The position numbers and the translations under genes were made by a program. This document shows positions 15,362 to 23,883 of a stretch of DNA of 37,620 bases, piece by piece (within the stretch, counting starts at the first letter, position 1; every line of letters begins with the position of its first letter). The notes beneath the pieces were generated by a model. The model ran no database searches and was not told where the DNA came from. It worked only from the letters and a program-made list of their open reading frames with translations. The DNA is taken from NCBI GenBank assembly GCA_025463745.1, contig JAODBB010000094.1, positions 1 through 37,620 of the forward strand, given 5' to 3'. The DNA is from Subtercola sp. Lineage in GTDB: Bacteria > Actinomycetota > Actinomycetes > Actinomycetales > Microbacteriaceae.

Positions 15362-16681
15362 ATGTCACCGGTCACGCACCCATCCCGCGCGCACGCTCCG
15401 GAGTCAGCCGAGCTCGACCCCGAAGAACGGATGTCGCGTGACGAGCTCGAGGCGTTGCAGCTCAGCCGCCTGCAGCAGACCGTGCGGCACGCCTATGCCA
15501 ACGTTCCCCTCTACACGCACAAGTTCGACGCGGTCGGCGTGCACCCCGACGACATCCGCGAGCTGTCCGACCTCGAAAAGCTTCCGTTCACCACCAAAGA
15601 CGACCTGCGCGAGACCTACCCGTTCGGCATGTTCGCCGTACCCCGCGCCCAGGTCGCCCGCATCCACGCCTCCTCCGGAACCACCGGTCTGCCCACCGTC
15701 GTCGGCTACACGGCGGCAGACCTCGACCGCTGGGCGGATCTGATCGCCCGTTCACTACGTGCGGCGGGCATCCGCCCCGGGCAGATGGTGCACAACGCCT
15801 ACGGGTACGGCCTGTTCACCGGCGGCCTCGGCGCGCACGCCGGCATCGAGCGCCTCGGCTGCACGGTAGTACCCATGTCGGGCGGAAACACCCTCAAGCA
15901 GGTGCAGCTCATCCGCGACTTCGAACCCGACGCCATCATGTGCACGCCTACGTATCTGCTCACCATCATCGACGCCCTTCGCGAGAGCGGCATCGACCCT
16001 GCAGACAGCTCCCTCTCTGTCGGCGTGCTCGGCGCCGAACCGTGGACCAACGAGATGCGCTCCACCATCGAAGCGAGCCTCGGCATCGACGCGCTCGACA
16101 TCTACGGGCTCAGCGAAATCATGGGCCCGGGCGTCGGCAGCGAATGCATCGAGAGCAAAGACGGCCCCCACATCTGGGAAGACGAGTTTCGCCCCGAGAT
16201 CGTCGACGCCCTGGGCAATGCGGTTGCGGATGGTCAGCAGGGCGAACTCGTCTTCACCACTCTCACCAAAGAAGCGTTGCCGATCATCCGCTACCGCACG
16301 CACGACATCTCGACCCTGCTGCCCGGCACCGCTCGGCCGAACATGCGCCGCATCAAGAAGATCACCGGCCGCAACGACGACATGATCATCTTGCGCGGCG
16401 TGAACCTGTTTCCCAGCCAGATCGAAGAGATCGCCCTGACGATCACCGGGCTCTCACCGCACTTCGTGCTGGAACTCTCGAAGCAGGGCCGCATGGATTG
16501 CATGACTGTGCGCATCGAGCCCATCCCCGGCCTCAGCGCCGGCGACGGCAAGCGCGCCTCCGCAGCCCTCGTGCGCGACATCAAGACCCGCATCGGGTCG
16601 AGCGTCACCGTCGAACTCGCCGCCCCCGGCTCCCTCGAGCGCTCCGGCGGCAAACTCAAGCGCGTCTACGACAACCGCTGA
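15362..16681 (+). CDS. paaK: Phenylacetate-CoA ligase PaaK
   Basis: PaaK activates phenylacetate with ATP and CoA, the entry step of the pathway. The 439-residue protein starts at ATG 15362 behind CGGAGGG. It has the N-terminal SRLQQTVRHAYANVPLY segment, the AMP-binding loop SSGTTGLPTVVGYT (about residues 102-115), YGYGLFTGGLGAHAG, LGAEPW, the DIYGLSEIMGPGV motif, and the C-terminal GRNDDMIILRGVNLFPSQIEE hinge and GGKLKRVYDNR with its Lys near the end. Length is normal for PaaK. Transcribed from the paaI promoter with operator C. Confidence 0.97.
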   Translation: MSPVTHPSRAHAPESAELDPEERMSRDELEALQLSRLQQTVRHAYANVPLYTHKFDAVGVHPDDIRELSDLEKLPFTTKDDLRETYPFGMFAVPRAQVARIHASSGTTGLPTVVGYTAADLDRWADLIARSLRAAGIRPGQMVHNAYGYGLFTGGLGAHAGIERLGCTVVPMSGGNTLKQVQLIRDFEPDAIMCTPTYLLTIIDALRESGIDPADSSLSVGVLGAEPWTNEMRSTIEASLGIDALDIYGLSEIMGPGVGSECIESKDGPHIWEDEFRPEIVDALGNAVADGQQGELVFTTLTKEALPIIRYRTHDISTLLPGTARPNMRRIKKITGRNDDMIILRGVNLFPSQIEEIALTITGLSPHFVLELSKQGRMDCMTVRIEPIPGLSAGDGKRASAALVRDIKTRIGSSVTVELAAPGSLERSGGKLKRVYDNR

Positions 16682-16720
16682 GCTTCTTGTTCGCAACGCT
16701 GAGCTTTTTGTTAGCAACAC
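16679..16720 (+). repeat. 21-bp direct repeat, two copies, at the paaK stop
   Basis: Two adjacent 21-bp units differ at four positions. Both start TGAGCTT and contain TTGTT.GCAAC. The TGA of the first copy is the paaK stop codon, so the duplication begins exactly at the gene end. No hairpin with a T-run is formed. Confidence 0.7.
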
Positions 16721-16721
16721 A

Positions 16722-16750
16722 GTGACACTCTCGTAACATCTTTGTATCAA
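16722..16750 (+). promoter_or_regulatory. Candidate sigma70-type promoter for the MDR oxidoreductase
   Basis: GTGACA (16722-16727), a 17-bp spacer and TATCAA (16745-16750) match five and four positions of the -35 and -10 consensus. The start would leave a leader of about 100 nt before ATG 16857, containing a GC-rich potential hairpin near 16752-16787. Confidence 0.4.
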
Positions 16751-16856
16751 TGGGGGGCTTTACTTAGGTCACGGGGCCCCCGCGAATGGGCCACACAGCA
16801 CGTCGATACCTCGCGATCACCAGCGGAGTTGATCGCACTACGACGGAAGGTTACCG

Positions 16857-17897
16857 ATGACTCAGCAAATAACCGGAGTGAGCCACTTGTCGAACCCGAC
16901 AGCAGAGTTTCTCGACACAGGCGAACACCCGGCATCTATGACTGCCGCCGTGATCGACGGCACGGGCCCGGCCGACGTGCTGCATCTCGCCGAGGTTCCG
17001 CTGCCGGTTCGGATCAACGCCGAGGTTCTCGTGAAGGTCGCCGGAGCCGGGCTCAACCCCATCGACGCGAAGACCCGGGCGGGCCGCGGTGCCTCGGCCG
17101 CCATTGCGACGTACCCGTACATCCTTGGTCAAGACTTCAGCGGCGTCGTCGTCGAATCGCCCTACGAAGGGCACTTCTTGAAGCCCGGCGACGAGGTGTA
17201 CGGCATGCTCACCGCGCCGCGCGGCCAGGGCTCCTACGCCGAATACGTCACGGTGCCGAGCCTGCAGCTCTGCAAGAAGCCCGGCCGGCTCTCGCTCATC
17301 GAAGCTGCGGGCGTTCCGCTTGCGGCGCTCACGGCCTGGGGCATGGTGGTGGATGTCGCGAAGGCACACGAAGGCCAGCGCATCCTCATTCATGCCGCTG
17401 CCGGCGGTGTCGGCCACTTCGCGGTGCAGTTCGCCGCCTACTTCGGAGCGTACGTGATCACGACTTCGTCGGCGCGCAATGCCAGCTGGTTGCGCGAACT
17501 CGGTGCCGCCGAAGTGATCGACTACACCAGCACGTCGTTCGAAGACGAGGTGTCGAACCTCGATGTGGTCATCGACCTGATCGGTAACACCCACGCCGAC
17601 ACCGGAACCCGCTCGTTGCAGACCCTGCGCGCCGGGGGTCTGCTGGTGAATGCACCGAGCGGCAGCTGGCCGACCGTCATCGACGACGCGCACCGCGCGG
17701 GGGTTCGCGCGACCACCTACAAAGTCTCGCCCGACGCGGCGACGCTCACCATCATCACGCGGCTCATCAACTCGGGCGACGTACACGTGCACGTCGACGA
17801 GGTCTTCGACCTGGCCGACGCCGCTGCCGCCCACCGCGCGCTCGAATCGGGCCACACCCGTGGCAAGCTCGTCCTCAACGTCGCCGAGCAGATCTAG
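16857..17897 (+). CDS. Zinc-independent MDR oxidoreductase (quinone-oxidoreductase-like)
   Basis: This 346-residue protein starts at ATG 16857 with GGAAGG 7 nt upstream. It has the N-terminal GroES-like fold (VLVKVAGAGLNPIDAKTRAG, LGQDFSGVV, GDEVYGML) and a nucleotide-binding domain with AAAGGVGHFAVQFAAYFGA (about residue 177). The structural and catalytic zinc ligands of alcohol dehydrogenases are absent, as in quinone oxidoreductases and related NADPH enzymes. The substrate is not known. It follows paaK on the same strand but has its own promoter-like sequence and a 175-bp gap, so membership in the phenylacetate operon is doubtful. A terminator follows directly. Confidence 0.88.
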   Translation: MTQQITGVSHLSNPTAEFLDTGEHPASMTAAVIDGTGPADVLHLAEVPLPVRINAEVLVKVAGAGLNPIDAKTRAGRGASAAIATYPYILGQDFSGVVVESPYEGHFLKPGDEVYGMLTAPRGQGSYAEYVTVPSLQLCKKPGRLSLIEAAGVPLAALTAWGMVVDVAKAHEGQRILIHAAAGGVGHFAVQFAAYFGAYVITTSSARNASWLRELGAAEVIDYTSTSFEDEVSNLDVVIDLIGNTHADTGTRSLQTLRAGGLLVNAPSGSWPTVIDDAHRAGVRATTYKVSPDAATLTIITRLINSGDVHVHVDEVFDLADAAAAHRALESGHTRGKLVLNVAEQI

Positions 17898-17945
17898 ATC
17901 ACAAAAACCGCCCCAAAACCCTCGCGGAAGGGCGGTTTTCGTGAT
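17898..17945. terminator. Bidirectional rho-independent terminator
   Basis: ATCACAAAAACCGCCC (17898-17913) pairs with GGGCGGTTTTCGTGAT (17930-17945) with one mismatch. A-rich and T-rich arms flank the GC core, so it can act in both directions. It starts right after the MDR stop codon and lies 12 bp from the convergent GNAT stop. Confidence 0.85.
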
Positions 17946-17956
17946 CCATGTGACGG

Positions 17957-18490
17957 TCAGGCGAGGGAGCGCTCGCGCACGAAGTCGGATTCGACGTTCG
18001 CGCCGAGCTGGAACGATTTCGTGCCGACGATGGCGAAACCGCTCTTCTCGTAGAAGCGGTTCGCCCGGGCGTTCTCGTCGTTGACGCCGAGCCAGATTCC
18101 GGATGCGCCCGCCTCGCGCGCGGCCGCCACCGAGAGCGCCATCAGTTGCGCCGCGACTCCGCGCCCGTGATGGCCGGCGAACACGTACATCTTGCTCAAC
18201 TCGGCTGACGGGCGCAGCGTGATCGCTCGAGCCACATCGGCGTCACTCGGTTCACCGAGGATGACCATGGTGTAGCCCACCGGAATGCCCTGCTCCTCGG
18301 CGAGAAAGAGAAGGCGGTTCTCGTCGGCGAGATAGCCGGCGAAGCGCTCTTCGGTGAGGTTCGCGGTCACGTAGTGGTTGATGTCGACGGCCTTGGATCC
18401 GTCGGGGCAGGCGAGTGCGAAGGTGGCAGCTGCGATGAGCGCCAAACGAGCGGCATCGGCGGGCACGGCACGGCGGAGTTCAAGGGTCAC
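17957..18490 (-). CDS. GNAT-family N-acetyltransferase
   Basis: This 177-residue single-domain GNAT protein starts at GTG 18490. The acetyl-CoA binding motif A is KMYVFAGHHGRGVAAQLMALSV (about residues 98-119), followed by GIWLGVNDENARANRFYEKSGF, the usual C-terminal motif B. Substrate unknown. No Shine-Dalgarno is seen; TAGGCT lies 6 nt upstream of the GTG on the coding strand, so the message may be leaderless. It is isolated between two terminators. Confidence 0.88.
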   Translation of the reverse strand: MTLELRRAVPADAARLALIAAATFALACPDGSKAVDINHYVTANLTEERFAGYLADENRLLFLAEEQGIPVGYTMVILGEPSDADVARAITLRPSAELSKMYVFAGHHGRGVAAQLMALSVAAAREAGASGIWLGVNDENARANRFYEKSGFAIVGTKSFQLGANVESDFVRERSLA

Positions 18491-18554
18491 CGCTTCAGCC
18501 TAAGTGGCAGAGCCGGGCATCCTGAACCCCGTCGGAGATGACAGGCCGACCACG

Positions 18555-18585
18555 AAAAAGGGGCCCGCCGAAGCGGACCCCTTTC
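18555..18585 (-). terminator. Rho-independent terminator after rplA
   Basis: On the minus strand, AAAGGGGTCCGC pairs with GCGGGCCCCTTT around a TTCG tetraloop (18573-18584 with 18557-18568) and is followed by TTTTTC. One internal mismatch. It lies 15 bp past the rplA stop and ends the rplK-rplA transcript. Confidence 0.9.
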
Positions 18586-18599
18586 AGATGAACTAACTG

Positions 18600-19292
18600 C
18601 TAAGCAAGCGCATTCACGTCGACCGGGATGCCCGGGCCGAAGGTCGTCGAAACGGTGCCCTTGGTGATGTAGCGTCCCTTCGACGAAGACGGCTTCTGGC
18701 GCACGATCTCGTCGAGCGCAGCGCCCACGTTCTCGCGCAGCTGGTCAGGTGTGAAGCTGACCTTGCCGGCGACGAAGTGCACGTTGGAGTGCTTGTCGAC
18801 GCGGAACTCGATCTTGCCGCCCTTGATCTCGGTGACAGCCTTCGCCACGTCGGGGGTGACCGTACCGGTCTTCGGGTTGGGCATGAGGCCACGCGGGCCG
18901 AGTACCTTACCCAGACGACCGACCTTGCCCATGAGCTCGGGGGTCGAGACGGCGGAGTCGAACGAGGTGTAGCCGGCGGCCACCTTCTCGATGAGCTCGT
19001 CGCCACCGACCTCGTCGGCGCCGGCAGCGATCGCTGCTTCGGCCGCGGGGCCCGTTGCGAAGACGATGACGCGGGCGGTCTTACCGGTGCCGTGAGGAAG
19101 AATTACGGTACCGCGAACCATCTGGTCTGCCTTGCGGGGGTCAACACCGAGCTTGAGGGCGACCTCAACGGTGCTGTCGAACTTTGCTGAGCCGGTCTCT
19201 TTCGCGAGAACGACGGCTTCGGCGGCGGTGTAGAGCTTGCCCTCTTCGATCTTCGAAGCGGCGGCCCTGTAAGCCTTTGACTTGGGTGCCAT
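18600..19292 (-). CDS. rplA: 50S ribosomal protein L1
   Basis: The 230-residue protein begins at ATG 19292 behind TAGGAG. It contains the L1 signature ([20 protein letters not shown] and [15 protein letters not shown]) and the rRNA-binding domain typical of bacterial L1. L1 binds the L1 stalk of 23S rRNA and in many bacteria represses its own operon through the rplK mRNA. It lies 100 bp downstream of rplK; that spacer contains the small inverted repeat GAGCCAGGCTGGCTC and no gene. Confidence 0.99.
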   Translation of the reverse strand: MAPKSKAYRAAASKIEEGKLYTAAEAVVLAKETGSAKFDSTVEVALKLGVDPRKADQMVRGTVILPHGTGKTARVIVFATGPAAEAAIAAGADEVGGDELIEKVAAGYTSFDSAVSTPELMGKVGRLGKVLGPRGLMPNPKTGTVTPDVAKAVTEIKGGKIEFRVDKHSNVHFVAGKVSFTPDQLRENVGAALDEIVRQKPSSSKGRYITKGTVSTTFGPGIPVDVNALA

Positions 19293-19392
19293 GATGAATC
19301 TCCTAATTCACTAGACGGAGAGTGTGGTTTGTGAGCCAGGCTGGCTCTCCCACGTGCCGTTCCCTCGACGAGGGGCGGCAGGATGATCGGGG

Positions 19393-19824
19393 CTAGGCCT
19401 CGACCGTGATGCCCATGGAACGGGCGGTGCCGGCAATGATCAGCGACGCAGCGTCGAGATCGTTGGCGTTGAGGTCGGCCAGCTTGATCTGAGCGATCTC
19501 GCGAACCTGGCTCTGGGTGAGCTTCGCAACCTTGACGGTGTGCGGAGTGCCTGAACCCTTGGCAACGCCGGCTGCCTTTTTGATGAGCTCTGCTGCGGGC
19601 GGGGTCTTCAGGATGAACGTGAACGAACGATCTTCGTACACGGTGATCTCAACCGGAATGACGTTGCCGCGCTGGTCTTCTGTCGCAGCGTTGTACGCCT
19701 TGCAGAACTCCATGATGTTCACGCCGTGCTGACCCAGCGCCGGCCCGATGGGCGGTGCGGGGTTGGCGGCGCCGGCCTTGATCTGAAGCTTAATCAGACC
19801 TGTGACCTTCTTCTTCGGTGCCAT
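19393..19824 (-). CDS. rplK: 50S ribosomal protein L11
   Basis: The 143-residue protein starts at ATG 19824 behind GAGGAAG. It carries [35 protein letters not shown] at the N-terminus and the C-terminal [20 protein letters not shown]...RSMGI rRNA-binding region. L11 forms the GTPase-associated centre. The leader between nusG and rplK holds two hairpins (see 19879-19937). Confidence 0.99.
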   Translation of the reverse strand: MAPKKKVTGLIKLQIKAGAANPAPPIGPALGQHGVNIMEFCKAYNAATEDQRGNVIPVEITVYEDRSFTFILKTPPAAELIKKAAGVAKGSGTPHTVKVAKLTQSQVREIAQIKLADLNANDLDAASLIIAGTARSMGITVEA

Positions 19825-19878
19825 TAGTTTTCTTCCTCTTTTTTGAAACTGAACTCAATCGCCGAGCTCAGGTGGTAC

Positions 19879-19937
19879 TCATCTCAACTACTCGAGATGA
19901 AGATTTATTCGCTGCGCCGCAGTAGCGGCGGCGCAGC
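19879..19937 (-). promoter_or_regulatory. Paired hairpins in the rplK leader
   Basis: In the 150 bp between nusG and rplK, a 7-bp stem (TCATCTC/GAGATGA, 8-nt loop; 19879-19900) sits next to a perfect 10-bp GC-rich stem (GCTGCGCCGC/GCGGCGCAGC, 7-nt loop; 19911-19937). Neither is followed by a T-run on the coding strand, so a simple terminator is unlikely. L1 regulates rplKA by binding this leader in well-studied bacteria; a similar role here is only inferred from position. Confidence 0.4.
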
Positions 19938-19974
19938 CATCGGAGCAAACTTCAGGAGCGCCGCTCCGGCGATC

Positions 19975-21003
19975 CTAAAGTTTTGTGACTTGATCGAAGC
20001 TGAGCTCGACCGGCGTCTCACGCTCGAACAGCGAGACGAGAACCGTGAGCTTGCCGCTCTCGGGCTTGATCTCGCTGATGGTACCCGGCAGACCTGCGAA
20101 CGAGCCCTCTTTGATGGTGATGGTCTCACCGATCTCGAAGTCGATCTCGGCCGGGATGGAACGCGATACGGCCTTGCCACCCTTGCCTGCGGTCTTGGCG
20201 ACCGGGGCTTCGACGATCTCGACGAGGCTCTTCAGCATGTTGAAGGCCTCTTCGAAGCGCAACGGGGTGGGGTTGTGCGAGTTGCCCACGAACCCGGTGA
20301 CACCGGGGGTGTGGCGAACGACCGACCAGCTGTCTTCATTCAGGTCCATGCGAACGAGCACATAGCCGGGAATGCGAACGCGAGTGACCAGCTTGCGCTG
20401 GCCGTTCTTGATCTCGACGACGTCTTCCATCGGAACCTCGACCTGGTAGACGTAATCTTCCATGCCCATGGAGCTCTTGCGGCTCTCGATGTTCTGCTTG
20501 ACGCGCTTCTCGAAACCGGCGTACGAGTGGATGACGTACCACTTGCCCGGCATGAAGCGCAGCTCGGTACGGAACGCGTCGTAGGGGTCGACCTCAGCGG
20601 CTTCGGCCAGTTCGGCCTCCAGCTCGAGCTCACCCGCGTCATCGGCCGAAACGACGGCGTCAGAGACGAAGTCGTCGTCTTCGGCATCGGTTTCTACGCC
20701 GTCGATCTCCTCTTCGTCTTCGATCGCCTCGAGCGCGGCCTCGGTGTCGAGCGCGTCGCCCGATTCGAGGGCCTCGTTCACCTCGGTGTCGGCTTCGAGA
20801 TCATCGACCTCTGTTTCGACGCCATCGGAGTTCTCATCGACGAAGTGCTCATCGTTCGTTCCGCCGTCGATGGCACGCAGAAGTGCATCAAGATCGCTCG
20901 GAGACTCGATCTCGATGTTGTCGCCCTCTTGCGCCTCTTCGACCTCACTCGACTGCTCTTCAGCAGCCCCGAGGTCGAGATCGTCGCGGTTTGACTTAGA
21001 CAC
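19975..21003 (-). CDS. nusG: Transcription termination/antitermination factor NusG
   Basis: This 342-residue protein starts at GTG 21003; the only upstream ATG is out of use because a stop follows at once. The first ~150 residues are a very acidic, low-complexity extension (repeated D/E with few hydrophobics), typical of actinobacterial NusG and absent from E. coli NusG. Then come the NGN domain ([60 protein letters not shown]) and the C-terminal KOW domain ([21 protein letters not shown]). It binds RNA polymerase, Rho and S10. Position between secE and rplK is standard. Confidence 0.98.
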   Translation of the reverse strand: MSKSNRDDLDLGAAEEQSSEVEEAQEGDNIEIESPSDLDALLRAIDGGTNDEHFVDENSDGVETEVDDLEADTEVNEALESGDALDTEAALEAIEDEEEIDGVETDAEDDDFVSDAVVSADDAGELELEAELAEAAEVDPYDAFRTELRFMPGKWYVIHSYAGFEKRVKQNIESRKSSMGMEDYVYQVEVPMEDVVEIKNGQRKLVTRVRIPGYVLVRMDLNEDSWSVVRHTPGVTGFVGNSHNPTPLRFEEAFNMLKSLVEIVEAPVAKTAGKGGKAVSRSIPAEIDFEIGETITIKEGSFAGLPGTISEIKPESGKLTVLVSLFERETPVELSFDQVTKL

Positions 21004-21096
21004 TAAATACGTTCCATTTCTATGAGCCAGTCGGCCCTTTTCCTCGTTGGCGCAATTTTGGAGTTTGGGAGTCGGCTTCTAATAAACACCTGGAAG

Positions 21097-21387
21097 CTAG
21101 GAACCAATAGGAGCGGTACCCGGATCACCGAACACGATGACGGCAGCCCAGCTGAACAACCAGTCGAGGCCACCGACGAGCGCCATCATGATGACAACGA
21201 AGACCAGCACGACCAGCGTGTAACTGATCAGCTCTTTTCGTGTCGGCGTGACGACTTTCTTAAGTTCTGTGAAGACTTGCTGAATGAAAAGCACGATTCG
21301 AGAAAAAGGGTTGCGCCGGGCATCCCTGTCGCTCTTGGCGCGTTCGACGACAGCCTCACTGGGTTCGTCGACTATCTTTCGTGCCAC
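21097..21387 (-). CDS. secE: Preprotein translocase subunit SecE
   Basis: The 96-residue protein starts at GTG 21387 with AAAGG 8 nt upstream. A short charged N-terminus precedes the amphipathic RNPFSRIVLFIQQVFTELKKVVTPTRKE segment and a single C-terminal membrane helix (YTLVVLVFVVIMMALVGGLDWLF). SecE clamps SecY in the translocon. Gene order tRNA-Trp, secE, nusG, rplK, rplA is the conserved bacterial arrangement. The 93-bp gap to nusG holds no gene. Confidence 0.98.
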   Translation of the reverse strand: MARKIVDEPSEAVVERAKSDRDARRNPFSRIVLFIQQVFTELKKVVTPTRKELISYTLVVLVFVVIMMALVGGLDWLFSWAAVIVFGDPGTAPIGS

Positions 21388-21441
21388 CGTTAGTACCTTT
21401 CACAAGCGATCGAAGAAGAGCGAGCGCCCTTTTCGATGTGC

Positions 21442-21513
21442 AGGGCGGACAGGACTCGAACCTGCAACCTGCGGTTTTGGAGACCGCTGCTCTACCAATT
21501 GAGCCACCACCCT
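21442..21513 (-). tRNA. tRNA-Trp (CCA)
   Basis: The 72-nt gene on the minus strand has a 7-bp acceptor stem (AGGGTGG with CCGCCCT, one G-U), a D arm (GCTCAATTGGTAGAGC), the anticodon stem-loop CGGTC-TCCAAAA-CCG with anticodon CCA, and a T arm containing GGTTCGAGTCC. No CCA is encoded. Its position just upstream of secE is typical. Confidence 0.97.
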
Positions 21514-21652
21514 AGGATGAGAAATCGCCGCGCTTCAGTACACTCGGATGAGGTGGTGCCCGGGTGAAAATGGGCACAAAAAAGCATGGCAGATTTCAAC
21601 TACCTTCACACAGTGTAAGTCAGATCGAAGACGACCGCAAAGAGAGCCCCAG

Positions 21653-22696
21653 ATGAGAACGAACGCCCTCAGAATCGGCTTCGTGGCCACCCTCGGCGGG
21701 CTGATGGCGGTACTTCTCGCCCTCGCCCTCTCGTCGATCGCCACGATTCTGGTCTATCTGGCCGCCGCGGTGTTCATCGCGCTGGGCCTCGACCCCATCG
21801 TGCGGCTGCTCGAACGGCGGGGGCTGAAGCGGGTGCTCGCCATCACCGTCGTGTTCGTGCTGTTCATTCTGCTGATCATCGGAATTCTCTTTCTCATCGT
21901 TCCGGTGGTCATCAAGGAAGGCACGGCGCTGGTGAACGGCCTCCCCCAGGCCGTCACGAACGTCTCACAACAGGCCTGGTTCATCTCGTTGAACTCCTCC
22001 CTCGGCGGGGTGATCAATATGTCGTCGCTCGCGTCGTCGCTCGGCAGCTTCCTGACCAACCCCAGCAACCTCGCCAGCCTCGGCGGCGGCATTCTGAAGG
22101 TGGGCAGCGATGTCATCGGGGGCATCTTCGGCGGAATCACCATCGTGATTCTGTCGCTGTTCTTTCTGGGCTCGCTCGACGCCGCGAAAGCAGGCATGTA
22201 CAGCCTTGTCCCGGCATCCAAACGCCCCGGTTTCATCTCGATCACCGAACAGATCGTCAACTCGGTGGGCAAATACGTGATCGGTCAGGTCATTCTGGCG
22301 GCGTCGAACGGAATACTCGGTTTCATCGCCATGACGATCATCGGCGTGCCGTTCGCCGGGGTGCTGGCCGTCGTCGCCTTCATGCTCGCGCTCATTCCAC
22401 TGGTGGGAACGATCATCAGCGCCGTGCTGGTCACTCTGGTGGGCCTGACTGCATCGCCCGCCACGGCAATCGCGATCGCCATCTACTTCTTGATCTACAT
22501 GCAGGTCGAGGCCTATGTCTTCAGCCCACGGGTGATGAGCAAGGCAGTGGATGTTCCGGGCATCCTCGTGGTGATCGGAGCCCTTGTGGGCGGCACCCTG
22601 CTCGGCATTCTCGGGGCGCTCGTCGCCGTGCCGGTGACCGCCTCGATTCTCATCATCGTGAAACAGGTGATCGTGCCGCGACAACAGCGCCTCTAG
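21653..22696 (+). CDS. AI-2E family (UPF0118/PerM-type) membrane protein
   Basis: ATG 21653 is chosen behind GAGAG; the frame is open upstream but runs through the likely promoter region. The 347-residue protein has about seven to eight membrane helices. There is a pair at the N-terminus (LGGLMAVLLALALSSIATIL and VLAITVVFVLFILLIIGILFL), a soluble part around residues 100-150, and four at the C-terminus ending VVIGALVGGTLLGILGALVAVPV, which together with PRVMSKAVDVPG is the family hallmark. Members export small molecules or ions; the substrate is not predictable. It is divergent from tRNA-Trp; in the gap an inverted repeat GTGCCC/GGGCAC (about 21557-21578) is visible. Confidence 0.88.
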   Translation: MRTNALRIGFVATLGGLMAVLLALALSSIATILVYLAAAVFIALGLDPIVRLLERRGLKRVLAITVVFVLFILLIIGILFLIVPVVIKEGTALVNGLPQAVTNVSQQAWFISLNSSLGGVINMSSLASSLGSFLTNPSNLASLGGGILKVGSDVIGGIFGGITIVILSLFFLGSLDAAKAGMYSLVPASKRPGFISITEQIVNSVGKYVIGQVILAASNGILGFIAMTIIGVPFAGVLAVVAFMLALIPLVGTIISAVLVTLVGLTASPATAIAIAIYFLIYMQVEAYVFSPRVMSKAVDVPGILVVIGALVGGTLLGILGALVAVPVTASILIIVKQVIVPRQQRL

Positions 22697-22791
22697 CGCC
22701 TCTGACCCTGCACGCCACGAGCGGCCGACCCCGGTGTTTCGCACGAACTGCGGAATGTGTGTGCTGCAGGTGTGCCCCGCCCCGCAGGGCT

Positions 22792-22797
22792 TACGTT
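22792..22797 (+). promoter_or_regulatory. -10 box for a leaderless message
   Basis: TACGTT fits TAnnnT and ends 7 nt before the ATG at 22805, so transcription would begin at or next to the start codon. No Shine-Dalgarno is present there, which supports leaderless translation. Confidence 0.45.
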
Positions 22798-22804
22798 TAG
22801 AAGC

Positions 22805-23782
22805 ATGAGAGCTGTTCTGAATTCGTCATTCGGCGGGCCCGAGGTGCTGCACGTCGGCGAGGTTGCCGACCCGGTGATCGGGCCTGGCGATGTACTCATC
22901 GAAGTGGCCGCCGCCGGAGTGAACAGAGCGGATATCAGCCAGCGTGAGGGGCACTACCCGCCGCCTGCCGGCGCGCCGGAGTGGCTGGGACTCGAAGTCT
23001 CGGGAGTGGTGTCTGCGATCGGCTCCGAGGTCGGGGCCGTCGCGGTGGGCGACCGAGTGTGCGCCCTGTTGAGCGGCGGGGGCTACGCGGAAAAGGTGAG
23101 CGTACCGGCAGGGCAGGTGCTGAAGATACCCGAGAACATCGATCTGATCGACGCCGCCGGCCTCATGGAAGTGGCGTGCACGGTGTGGTCGAACGTTTTT
23201 CTGCTCGCCGATCTGCGGCGGGGTGAAACGTTGCTGGTGCATGGGGGGTCGAGCGGAATCGGCACCATGAGCATCCAACTCGGTAAGGCCATGGGTGCGC
23301 GCGTCGCGGTCACCGCCGGCTCAGAGGCGAAACTCGCCGCCTGCGCCGAACTCGGGGCCGACATTCTCATCAATTACAACACCGACGACTTCGTGGCCAG
23401 GCTCAAGGCGGAAGGGCCGGGGGCGCACGTCATTCTCGACCCGATCGGGGGGTCGTACCTGGAGCGCAACATTCGCGCGCTCGCCCTCGACGGGCACATT
23501 CTGAACATCGGCAACCTGAGCGGCGAGCCGGGGCAGGTCAACTTCGGGGTTCTGATGATGAAGCGCGGCACGATTCACGGCACGAGCCTGCGGGCACGGT
23601 CTGGTGCGGCGAAGGCGGCGATCGTGGCGAGCGTCGGCGAAAACGTGTGGCCGTTGGTCGCAAGCGGCCAGGTGCGGCCGATCATCGACTCTCGTCTGCC
23701 GCTCGATGCTGCCCCGGAAGCGCACCGGCTGATGGAGTCGTCGGCTCACATCGGAAAGGTGTTGCTCACTGTTACGGCATAA
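22805..23782 (+). CDS. NAD(P)H quinone oxidoreductase-like MDR protein (PIG3/QOR type)
   Basis: ATG 22805 gives 325 residues and matches the usual start of the family (MRAV...FGGPEVL). Hallmarks are VAAAGVNRADISQREGHYPPP and LGLEVSGVV in the N-terminal domain, GDRVCALLSGGGYAEKVSVP, and the NADPH-binding VHGGSSGIGTMSIQLGKAMGA (about residue 144). The RADI...G.YPPP segment is typical of the PIG3/TP53I3-like quinone oxidoreductase branch, which lacks zinc. It is not related in detail to the MDR protein at 16857. Expected role: reduction of quinones or other electrophiles. Apparently leaderless. Confidence 0.9.
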   Translation: MRAVLNSSFGGPEVLHVGEVADPVIGPGDVLIEVAAAGVNRADISQREGHYPPPAGAPEWLGLEVSGVVSAIGSEVGAVAVGDRVCALLSGGGYAEKVSVPAGQVLKIPENIDLIDAAGLMEVACTVWSNVFLLADLRRGETLLVHGGSSGIGTMSIQLGKAMGARVAVTAGSEAKLAACAELGADILINYNTDDFVARLKAEGPGAHVILDPIGGSYLERNIRALALDGHILNIGNLSGEPGQVNFGVLMMKRGTIHGTSLRARSGAAKAAIVASVGENVWPLVASGQVRPIIDSRLPLDAAPEAHRLMESSAHIGKVLLTVTA

Positions 23783-23883
23783 GGTGCTAGCAAAATGCGA
23801 GTCGATCTAGTCTTAATGACAGCGAGCCTCGTCACTACCGTCGCGGCTTTCGAAACGAGCACCGTTCATCTCCAGGAGCTACC

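Noticed and set aside
16742-17587. Open frame of about 280 codons over the MDR oxidoreductase in another frame
   Set aside because: Arg-rich composition typical of an out-of-frame reading of high-GC coding DNA; the overlapping MDR protein is clearly real.
19843-20994. Long open frame of about 380 codons antisense to nusG
   Set aside because: It mirrors the acidic and repetitive codons of nusG, has no ribosome site or family match, and would overlap an essential gene completely.
21557-21578. GTGCCC/GGGCAC hairpin as a terminator
   Set aside because: The run of A follows the stem on the plus strand and the T-run precedes it on the minus strand, so neither orientation gives stem followed by U-run.
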